From Streptomyces platensis (GTDB lineage: Bacteria > Actinomycetota > Actinomycetes > Streptomycetales > Streptomycetaceae), in assembly GCF_008704855.1 (NCBI RefSeq), contig NZ_CP023691.1, positions 8,122,001 to 8,186,000 of the forward strand: DNA of 64,000 nucleotides. The letters are read 5' to 3'. Of the stretch, positions 58,197 through 64,000 are shown piece by piece. The notes under the pieces were generated by a model. The model was not told the origin of the DNA, made no database searches, and saw nothing but the letters and a program-made list of their open reading frames with translations. The translations under genes and the position numbers were made by a program. Each line of letters opens with the position of its first letter. Positions within the stretch are counted from its first letter, which is position 1.

Positions 58197-58745
58197 TCAA
58201 CCGGGCGGCGTGACGGAGGACCACACGCCGAACCACTGCTCGGCGCCGTAGGCCTCGAACCGCTCCACCTCGGTGAACCCCAGCTTCGCCGCGAGGCGCA
58301 TCGAGCGCTCATTGGCGGTCTGGGTCCGCAGCACCACCGGCTCGCCGGGAAGCGCGTCGGCGAACCAGCCGAGTGCCGCTGTGCACGCCTCGCTGCCGTA
58401 CCCGCGTCCCCACGCCTCCGGCAGGAGGAGGTAGCCGAGCTCGGTGTCCCCGACATCCGGACGGACGTGCCCTGGACTCTCCGCGTCGTGCCGATCGAGC
58501 CTGACCATGCCGATCATCGCTCCGTCAAGATCGATCACGAAAAGGCCAGGCCGCCGTCCGGATATCTCGGGCACCGCGCGCTCGAGCTCATCACGCGGTC
58601 GAGGGCCACCGAGGTAGGTATGCACCTCCGGTGAGGCGAGCAGTTCGATGAACGCTGCACGATCTCGGGCCTCGGGCTCACGGAGCACGAGCCGCTCGGT
58701 TCTGATCGGGGCAGGTGGCCAGGCGACGGGGCCGAGTTCGGTCAT
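58197..58745 (-). CDS. GNAT-family acetyltransferase (RimJ/RimL type)
   Basis: The 182-residue protein opens IRTERLVLREPEARD, the RimJ/RimL-type N-terminus. It has the acetyl-CoA loop in LGYLLLPEAWGRGYGSEA (R/Q-x-x-G-x-G/A) and a closing NERSMRLAAKLGFTEVERFE. It would acetylate an amino group on a protein or small molecule; the target is unknown. The ATG at 58745 is chosen because the domain starts there; the longer frame to 58841 overlaps the divergent gene's promoter. Confidence 0.88.
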   Translation of the reverse strand: MTELGPVAWPPAPIRTERLVLREPEARDRAAFIELLASPEVHTYLGGPRPRDELERAVPEISGRRPGLFVIDLDGAMIGMVRLDRHDAESPGHVRPDVGDTELGYLLLPEAWGRGYGSEACTAALGWFADALPGEPVVLRTQTANERSMRLAAKLGFTEVERFEAYGAEQWFGVWSSVTPPG

Positions 58746-58852
58746 GCCGGGCAACCTATCGCGCGCCCGTGAGAGTAATCCGAAGTGTGTTCCGAGCCGG
58801 TGGAAGGTAAATGCGTCGACAGCACCTTCAACACCCGGCACAGTGGCTGCCC

Positions 58853-59593
58853 GTGACGAGTAGTGAGCTGTGGACCCATGCGACCGCCGACCGCTATGAC
58901 GCCGAGGAGAGCGAGATGTCCTCGGCCGCCGTTCTCGATCCGACTCTCACCTTCCTCGCCGAGCTTGCCGGAGAGGGCCGGGCGCTGGAGTTCGCCATCG
59001 GAACCGGACGAGTGGGTGTTCCGCTGCGGGAGCGCGGCGTTCCGGTCGTGGGCATCGAACTGTCCGAGCACATGGCAGCGGTCCTGCGGCGCAAGATCGA
59101 CGAGGATGCGCTTCCCGTGGCCATCGGGGACATGGCCACCACCGTCGTCCCCGGTGAGTTCACCCTGGTCTATCTCGTCTACAACACCATCACCAACCTG
59201 CTCACGCAGGACGAGCAGGTCGAGTGCTTCCGCAACGCGGCACGTCATCTGGGGCCCGGCGGCCGATTCGTCATCGAGCTGGGCGTGCCGCCGCTGCGGT
59301 TCCTGCCCCCCGGCCAGGTCGCGGTGCCATTCGACGTCTCCGAGCACCATCTCGGCTTCGACACCTTCGACCTGGTCGAGCAGATTCTCGTCTCGCACCA
59401 CTTCACCCGCGACGGCGACGACGGCCGCTACCGCCGCGGCAACTCCCGGCACCGGTACGCCTGGCCGTCAGAGCTCGACCTGATGGCACGGATCGCCGGG
59501 CTCGAGCTGGAACGTCGCGTCGCGGGCTGGGACGGGGCGCCGTTCACCCAGGACTCCGCGAAGCACGTCTCCGTGTGGCGCAAGCCAGCCTGA
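58853..59593 (+). CDS. Class I SAM-dependent methyltransferase
   Basis: The 246-residue protein has motif I as ALEFAIGTGRVGVPLRERG, with the common EFAIGTGR variant, then VGIELSEHMAAVL (motif II) and HLGPGGRFVIELGVPPLRF. The opening ELWTHATADRYDAEE is typical of this Streptomyces family. The substrate is unknown. The GTG at 58853 is taken as the start; an ATG at 58811 with GGAAGG close upstream is a real alternative. It is divergent from the GNAT gene. Confidence 0.85.
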   Translation: MTSSELWTHATADRYDAEESEMSSAAVLDPTLTFLAELAGEGRALEFAIGTGRVGVPLRERGVPVVGIELSEHMAAVLRRKIDEDALPVAIGDMATTVVPGEFTLVYLVYNTITNLLTQDEQVECFRNAARHLGPGGRFVIELGVPPLRFLPPGQVAVPFDVSEHHLGFDTFDLVEQILVSHHFTRDGDDGRYRRGNSRHRYAWPSELDLMARIAGLELERRVAGWDGAPFTQDSAKHVSVWRKPA

Positions 59594-59717
59594 GGCTGAC
59601 CACCGGGCCGCCGTCAACGTACGTCGTGCCCGGCATCGCCGAGCTGGTCGAGCGCGATCCGAACATCACTGGCTGGGGGTACCAGACGATCTCGACGGCC
59701 GCCGGGAGCAGCGCCGG

Positions 59718-60632
59718 TCAGGTCGTGGACGCTTGCCGTACACGGCTGTTGGCCAGGAGGGCTGCTCGGTGGACCGTACTGGTGGAGGCGGCCAGCAGTG
59801 GCATCCGGACGGCGGGGCTGGGGATGCGGTCCTGGGCGTGCAGTACTCCCTTGATCACTGTTGGGTTCGGTTCGGCGAACAGGGCAGCCGACAACCGCGC
59901 CAGCTCGGCTCCGAGCTTGCGGGCGGGGGCGGCGGAGCCGAGATGCCACAGCGAGATCAGTTCGGCGTAGTCGGCGGTGCGGACGTTTGCCGAGGCGACA
60001 ATTCCGCCGTGAGCGCCCGCCGCGACGAGCGGTGAGATGACGACGTCGTCGCCGCCGAGCACGGCGAAGCCGGGTGGTGGGGAGCCGAGCAACTCCATCG
60101 TGGTCGCGTCGATCGCGCCGGTCGCGTGCTTGATCCCGACGATCCCTGGTAGGCGGCCGAGTGCGGCGACCGCGTCGGCGCTGAGAGTTTGGCCGGTGCG
60201 GTAGGGGATGTCGTACACGATCAGCGGTAGGCCACCGTCTTCGGCCAGCGCGGTGAAATGCGCGAGTGTCCCCGCTTCACCGGGTCGGATGTAGGGCGGT
60301 GCGGGAACCAGCGCCGCGGCTACGTCGCCGGTGGCCGCCAGTTCGCGCAGCGACGTGATGGCGGCGGCGGTGTCGTTGGTGCCGACCCCGACGATCAGCG
60401 GGGCGGCGTGTGCCCGGCAGGCGGCCGAGCAGATGCGCACCACAGTCCGCTTCTCCTCCGCGGTCAGCGTGGCTGATTCCGCGGTGGTACCGAGGGCGAC
60501 GAGTCCGGAGGCGCCGGCCGACAGTGCCTCGTCGGCGAGTCGGGCCAGCGCATCGGGGGCCAGGCGCAGGTCGTTGGTGAACGGAGTCACCAAGGGGACG
60601 TACAGGCCGTTGAAGAGGGGGTTGGGCTTCAT
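59718..60632 (-). CDS. DapA-family aldolase (dihydrodipicolinate synthase-like)
   Basis: The 304-residue TIM-barrel protein has LYVPLVTPFTNDLRLA, ALGTTAESATLTAEEK (the G-T-T-x-E loop), IVYDIPYRTGQ with the active tyrosine, and GIVGIKHATG with the Schiff-base lysine. It forms or breaks a C-C bond next to a keto group; because the family also includes N-acetylneuraminate and other lyases, the substrate cannot be fixed. A divergent LysR gene 71 nt away probably controls it. The ATG at 60632 has AGGGTGGG upstream. Confidence 0.9.
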   Translation of the reverse strand: MKPNPLFNGLYVPLVTPFTNDLRLAPDALARLADEALSAGASGLVALGTTAESATLTAEEKRTVVRICSAACRAHAAPLIVGVGTNDTAAAITSLRELAATGDVAAALVPAPPYIRPGEAGTLAHFTALAEDGGLPLIVYDIPYRTGQTLSADAVAALGRLPGIVGIKHATGAIDATTMELLGSPPPGFAVLGGDDVVISPLVAAGAHGGIVASANVRTADYAELISLWHLGSAAPARKLGAELARLSAALFAEPNPTVIKGVLHAQDRIPSPAVRMPLLAASTSTVHRAALLANSRVRQASTT

Positions 60633-60687
60633 GGTCCCACCCTGGCTCACACTGATCCGGTAGATCCATTTCTGATTTCTACCTGTA

Positions 60688-60703
60688 TAGCTAAGCTGAG
60701 CTA
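60688..60703. promoter_or_regulatory. LysR-type dyad at the regulator start
   Basis: TAGCTAAGCTGAGCTA has arms TAGCT and AGCTA and directly precedes the ATG of the LysR gene, in the 71-bp divergent region shared with the DapA-family gene. It fits a T-n11-A LysR box in spacing and place. The LysR gene has no ribosome site here, so its message may be leaderless. Confidence 0.5.
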
Positions 60704-61657
60704 ATGCTTGATGTTCGTCGTCTTCACCTGCTGCGCGAGCTGGACCGGCGGGGCACGATCGCGGCCGTGGCCGAGGCGCTGACCTTCACCGCGTCCGCCG
60801 TCTCCCAGCAGTTGGGTGTGCTGGAACGCGAGGCAGGCGTGGCCTTGCTGGAACGCAGCGGCAGGCGGGTGATCCTCACGCCTGCGGGCCGGTCCCTCGT
60901 CGCACACGCCGACGCCGTACTGCAACGCCTCGAGCTGGCGGTCGCCGAGCTGGCCAGCGCGCGGGAGGGTATCGGCGGACCGCTGCGTATCGGGACCTTC
61001 CCCTCCGGTGGCCATACCATCGTGCCCGCCGCGCTGGCAGAGCTGACTCAGCGGCATCCCGCGCTGGAACCGATGGTGCAAGAGATCGACTCTGCGCGGG
61101 TCTCCGACGGCCTGCGAGCCGGCGAACTCGACGTGGCCCTGGTCCATGACTACGACTTCGTACCCGCGTCACCGGACAGCACGGTGGACGAGGTGCCCCT
61201 GCTGGAGGAGCCGGTGTACCTCGTCACGAATACGGCGGCCGAGACCGCCGGCCGCAGCGGCACGCTGGCAGAGTTGCTCGGACCCTATGCCGAGTTCCCG
61301 TGGATCACCGCGCGGGACGGCACGACCGGTCATGCGATGGCGGTGCGCGCCTGCCAGGCGGCCGGTTTCCAGCCGAGAATTCGCCACCAGGTCAACGATT
61401 TCCGCACCGTGCTGGCCTTGGCCGCCACCGGGCAAGGGGCCGGGTTTGTGCCGGAAATGGCCACTGTGCAGAGCTGCGAAGGTGTGGTGTTGACCAAGTT
61501 GCCGTTGTTCCGTCGCTCGAAGGTCGCCTTCCGCGCAGGCGGCGGTACTCATCCGGCGATCGCCGCTTTCGTGGCCGCGGCAACAGCGGCCGTGGGCTGC
61601 ATGATGGGTTCAGGATTCGATGAGAGGGCCGCGATGCGCTACGGGCATTCCGTGTAG
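60704..61657 (+). CDS. LysR-family regulator
   Basis: The 317-residue protein has the LysR winged helix (LHLLRELDRRGTIAAVAEAL, then SAVSQQLGVLEREAGVALLE) and a substrate-binding domain in two lobes (PLRIGTFPSGGHTIVPAAL, later LALAATGQGAGFVPEMA). It is divergent from a DapA-family aldolase and probably senses a metabolite of that enzyme. The ATG at 60704 has no ribosome site and abuts a dyad, pointing to leaderless translation or to a start slightly downstream. Confidence 0.92.
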   Translation: MLDVRRLHLLRELDRRGTIAAVAEALTFTASAVSQQLGVLEREAGVALLERSGRRVILTPAGRSLVAHADAVLQRLELAVAELASAREGIGGPLRIGTFPSGGHTIVPAALAELTQRHPALEPMVQEIDSARVSDGLRAGELDVALVHDYDFVPASPDSTVDEVPLLEEPVYLVTNTAAETAGRSGTLAELLGPYAEFPWITARDGTTGHAMAVRACQAAGFQPRIRHQVNDFRTVLALAATGQGAGFVPEMATVQSCEGVVLTKLPLFRRSKVAFRAGGGTHPAIAAFVAAATAAVGCMMGSGFDERAAMRYGHSV

Positions 61658-61844
61658 GCCCGAGAGGAACGACCGCGACCTCGGATTCCGACAGGCTGTG
61701 GCGTCGTTGCGCTCACCTGCACGAACAGGCTGTCGACCTCTTCCGCCCGTCTGCCTACGCGGGGGGGGGCAGGCCGGCCTGCCGCAGTGATCGTGGAGAG
61801 CGTGACGCTACAGCCCCGTCATCAACATCGCTGCCGTGCACGGC

Positions 61845-62420
61845 TCAGGGGCAAGGCATGCTCATGTAGAGGGCCCGCTCGCCCGATGAGGGGGTGCCGT
61901 CGTAGAGCGTCGTGTCCAGTCCGCAGAAGGTGAACCCCATCCGCCGGTAGGCGTGGATCGCCGGGGCATTGATGTTGGTGACTTCCAGCCAGATGTGTCC
62001 GGCACCGCGCTCACGGGCGAAGTCGGCGGCGTGGGCCATCAGGGCGCGGCCGAGGCCCTGGCTCCGATGGGCCGGGGCGACCTCGATGTCCTCGATGGCC
62101 AGCCGCCGGTTCCACGGGGCGTAGGAGACAGCGGCGAAGCCCGCCAGGCAGCCGTCCGGGCCGACTGCGACGAACGTGCGGCTGTTCGGATCTTCCTCGG
62201 TCGTAAGGCCGTCGTCGGCGTCGGCGTCGGAGTCCCCCGCCGGGAAGGCCTTGTGGAGGGGCGGGTCCACCGGGATCTCCTGGAGGGCGAACCCGTCCTC
62301 GGTGGCGGCCACATGGAAGATGGTGCGGGTGGTGAAGGATCCGTCGAGTGCCTCCATGGCCGGGGTGTCCGGGGGCCGGGCCGTGCGGAACTCGTAGTCC
62401 ATGGCGCCAATGGTCGTCAT
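61845..62420 (-). CDS. Streptothricin-acetyltransferase-like GNAT protein
   Basis: The 191-residue protein has IEDIEVAPAHRSQGLGRALM (acetyl-CoA loop R-x-x-G-x-G), then GHIWLEVTNINAPAIHAYRR and a C-terminal MGFTFCGLDTTLYDG and ALYMSMPCP. This closely follows streptothricin acetyltransferases as I recall them, which inactivate streptothricin by acetylating its beta-lysine. Whether this copy gives resistance is not known; no streptothricin genes are in the window. It is divergent from the AIM24 gene with 37 bp between. Confidence 0.82.
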   Translation of the reverse strand: MTTIGAMDYEFRTARPPDTPAMEALDGSFTTRTIFHVAATEDGFALQEIPVDPPLHKAFPAGDSDADADDGLTTEEDPNSRTFVAVGPDGCLAGFAAVSYAPWNRRLAIEDIEVAPAHRSQGLGRALMAHAADFARERGAGHIWLEVTNINAPAIHAYRRMGFTFCGLDTTLYDGTPSSGERALYMSMPCP

Positions 62421-62457
62421 GACATGAACCTATGACCCGCGGGCTAGCATTCCGGCC

Positions 62458-63135
62458 ATGAACAGTGACCTTTTCGCCTCGGAGAACATGGCCGCACCGG
62501 CCACCGCGCCCGGGATGACGCAGCAGAACGCCAAATCGCTCAAGTACGCGCTGGACGGCGAGTGTTATGCCCGGCAGGGCTCGATGATCGCCTACCGCGG
62601 CGAGCTGCAATTCGAGAAGCAGGGGCAGGGCATCGGCAAGTTCCTCAAGCGCGCGGTCACCGGTGAGGGGCTGGCGCTGATGGCCGTGCGGGGCCGTGGT
62701 GAGGTGTGGTTCGCGCATGAGGCCGCCAACTGCTTCATCATCGACCTCGCCCCGGGGGACGGCCTCACCGTCAATGGCCGGAATGTGCTGTGCTTCGACC
62801 CGTCGCTCTCCTACGAGATCAAGGTCGTCAAGGGCGCCGGCATGGTCGGTGGCGGGCTCTTCAACTCCGTGTTCAGCGGCCAGGGCAAGCTCGGTGTGAT
62901 GTGTGAGGGCAACCCCATCGTCATACCCGTCTCGCCACAGGCCCCGGTCTTCGTCGACACCGATGCCGTGGTCGGCTGGAGCAGCGCACTCCAGACCACC
63001 CTCCACCGGTCGCAGAGCCTCGGCTCGATGCTCCGGGGCGGTTCCGGGGAGGCCGTCCAACTCCGCCTGGACGGCGAGGGGTTCGTCATCGTACGGCCCA
63101 GTGAACTCCGGCCGGAGAAGGAGTCCGGCAACTGA
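62458..63135 (+). CDS. AIM24-family protein
   Basis: The 225-residue protein has a single beta-rich AIM24 (DUF124) domain: QGSMIAYRGELQFEKQGQ, then FAHEAANCFIIDLAPGD and VMCEGNPIVIPVSPQAPVFV. Bacterial members are often near stress or tellurium-resistance genes; the molecular role is unknown. There is no signal peptide. The ATG at 62458 is the first start after the short divergent promoter region. A compact hairpin covers its stop codon. Confidence 0.88.
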   Translation: MNSDLFASENMAAPATAPGMTQQNAKSLKYALDGECYARQGSMIAYRGELQFEKQGQGIGKFLKRAVTGEGLALMAVRGRGEVWFAHEAANCFIIDLAPGDGLTVNGRNVLCFDPSLSYEIKVVKGAGMVGGGLFNSVFSGQGKLGVMCEGNPIVIPVSPQAPVFVDTDAVVGWSSALQTTLHRSQSLGSMLRGGSGEAVQLRLDGEGFVIVRPSELRPEKESGN

Positions 63136-63154
63136 TCCGGATCGTCCGGATCAG
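63132..63154. terminator. Bidirectional hairpin terminator
   Basis: CTGATCCGGA (63132-63141) pairs perfectly with 63145-63154 around TCG. The stem includes the AIM24 stop codon and the stop of a minus-strand remnant. Confidence 0.8.
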
Positions 63155-63340
63155 CCCCGCGCCGGGGGTCCGGAGGCCAGGCGCGCGTCCAGCCAGTCGA
63201 AGACCCGCTGCTCGAACAGGGCGCGGCCCATCGGCTCACAGTGCAGATACGCGCCTTCGGCCGCGGACCGCCCGGCGCCGAGCGGGCCGCACGCGGGCCC
63301 CGCGGAGGCGGCTTCGCGCGGTGCGCCGCTGCCTGGCATG
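63151..63340 (-). pseudogene. Possible hydrolase C-terminal remnant
   Basis: The minus-strand frame ending at 63151 reads GAYLHCEPMGRALFEQRVFD, then WLDARLASGPPARG. It looks like the tail of a larger enzyme, perhaps an alpha/beta hydrolase (C-terminal histidine helix). Its stop lies exactly in a bidirectional terminator, as for a true convergent gene. Upstream it meets the RNase HI start within 190 bp, so the front of the gene is gone. The family is a guess. Confidence 0.35.
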
Positions 63341-63349
63341 ATCGCGCAC

Positions 63350-64000
63350 ATGGCTGAACGCGTGATCGCCGCCTGTGACGGCGCTTCGAAAGGAAACCCC
63401 GGGCCCGCCGGCTGGGCCTGGGTCATCGCCGACGGTGCCGGAACCGTCGTCCGGTGGGAGGCCGGGCCGCTGGGCACCGCGACCAACAACGTCGCGGAAC
63501 TCACGGCCCTGGAACGTCTGCTGACAGCCACCGATCCGGCCGTCCCGATCGAGATCCGGATGGACTCCCAGTACGCGATGAAGGCCGTCACCACCTGGCT
63601 GCCCGGCTGGAAGCGCAAGGGGTGGAAGACGGCCGCGGGCAAGCCGGTCGCCAATCAGGAACTGGTCGCCGGCATCGACGCGCTGCTCACGGACCGCTCC
63701 GTGGAGTTCCGCTATGTGCCCGCGCACCAGGTGGACGGCGATCCGCTCAACGACTTCGCCGACCGGGCGGCGAGCCAGGCGGCGATCGTCCAGGAAGCCG
63801 CCGGCAGCGCCCTCGGCTCCCCGGAGCCGCCGGCCGCCCCCGACACCGTCCGGCCCGCCGGCACCCGTCGACGGGCCTCTGGTCCGGCGGCGAAGACCGC
63901 CTCCGCACCGCAGCGGCGCACCTCGGGAAAGACGCGGACCCTGAACGCCAAATTCCCCGGCCGCTGCCGCTGCGGGCGCTCCTACGCGGCGGGCGAGCCC
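63350..64000 (+). CDS. rnhA: Ribonuclease HI (3' end beyond the window)
   Basis: The visible 217 codons begin MAERVIAACDGASKGNPGPA with the first catalytic Asp (Asp10). Then come NNVAELTALE (Glu), IRMDSQYAMKAV (Asp) and NDFADRAA (last Asp), the complete RNase H catalytic set. It cuts the RNA of RNA-DNA hybrids. After residue 150 a Pro/Ala/Arg-rich linker leads to FPGRCRCGRSYAAGE, which looks like the start of a small zinc-binding or other tail and runs off the window. An ATG at 63338 in the same frame is a possible earlier start. Confidence 0.9.
   Translation, partial: MAERVIAACDGASKGNPGPAGWAWVIADGAGTVVRWEAGPLGTATNNVAELTALERLLTATDPAVPIEIRMDSQYAMKAVTTWLPGWKRKGWKTAAGKPVANQELVAGIDALLTDRSVEFRYVPAHQVDGDPLNDFADRAASQAAIVQEAAGSALGSPEPPAAPDTVRPAGTRRRASGPAAKTASAPQRRTSGKTRTLNAKFPGRCRCGRSYAAGEP

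Noticed and set aside
54424..58236. A 1270-codon open frame on the minus strand across the TetR-MMPL genes
   Set aside because: It is antisense to the MMPL and TetR genes, is extremely rich in Asp, Gly, Arg and His, and has no domain motifs. It is a shadow caused by third-position GC bias.
1..64000. CRISPR arrays, tRNA and rRNA genes
   Set aside because: No regularly spaced direct repeats, and no cloverleaf or rRNA-like stretches, were recognised by eye. A tRNAscan-SE/Infernal run would settle it.

Overview
The window is high-GC DNA with GTG starts, gene-to-gene ATGA/GTGA overlaps, rare in-frame TTA (bldA) codons and actinomycete-type families (PAS-LuxR regulator, F420-type luciferase-like oxidoreductase, DinB/DUF664). 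It almost certainly comes from a Streptomyces or close relative. No rRNA, tRNA or CRISPR array was recognised.

Layout. (1) 1-6.4 kb: ordinary genes: the 3' end of an aldehyde dehydrogenase-like gene, a histidine phosphatase, an LLM oxidoreductase, an EF-hand protein, an L,D-transpeptidase, a DCC protein, a permuted papain-like hydrolase, a phosphoesterase and a DinB protein. (2) 6.5-27.3 kb: a nonribosomal peptide gene cluster, nearly all on the minus strand. From promoter side to end it has an ATP-grasp ligase, a water-dikinase-like phosphotransferase, an MFS exporter and a methyltransferase. A scar follows in which the remains of a TetR gene and an agmatine deiminase gene are joined. Then come a second MFS exporter, a free-standing condensation domain, C-A-PCP, A-PCP, A-PCP, and a terminal C-(A-domain stub)-PCP-SDR protein, closed by a 24-25 bp terminator stem. 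A divergent PAS-LuxR regulator with a TTA codon and an 18-bp dyad operator candidate sits at the head. (3) 27.4-30.4 kb: two convergent small secreted proteins with a shared motif, and two CoA-ester-lyase paralogues. (4) 30.6-46.3 kb: an exopolysaccharide locus: undecaprenyl-phosphate sugar transferase, GDP-mannose dehydratase and GDP-fucose synthase, acetyltransferase, two GT4 glycosyltransferases, Wzy-like polymerase, Wzz-like protein with a lost P-loop, Wzx-like flippase, a secreted repeat/FN3 protein, a TagD-like cytidylyltransferase, a CDP-alcohol phosphotransferase and a beta-helix lipoprotein. Three of these genes carry TTA codons. (5) 47-58 kb: a MerR/membrane-protein pair, an ABC exporter, a decayed stretch with a transposase fragment, a DsbA-like lipoprotein, an intact IS5-family element, and a TetR-MMPL efflux pair with visible operators. 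(6) 58-64 kb: GNAT, methyltransferase, DapA-family/LysR pair, a streptothricin-acetyltransferase-like gene, AIM24 protein, and RNase HI running off the end.

How it fits together. In the NRPS cluster the dikinase and ATP-grasp enzymes probably prepare or couple a building block that the NRPS lacks an adenylation domain for. The second A-PCP has a specificity pocket close to valine codes, and release is probably not by a thioesterase, since none is present. In the EPS locus the gene set is enough for a fucose-containing, lipid-linked polymer made by the Wzx/Wzy route, possibly carrying a polyol phosphate. TTA codons in the NRPS regulator and in three EPS genes suggest both are tied to development through the bldA tRNA. 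All functions are read from sequence motifs by eye; no database search was run.
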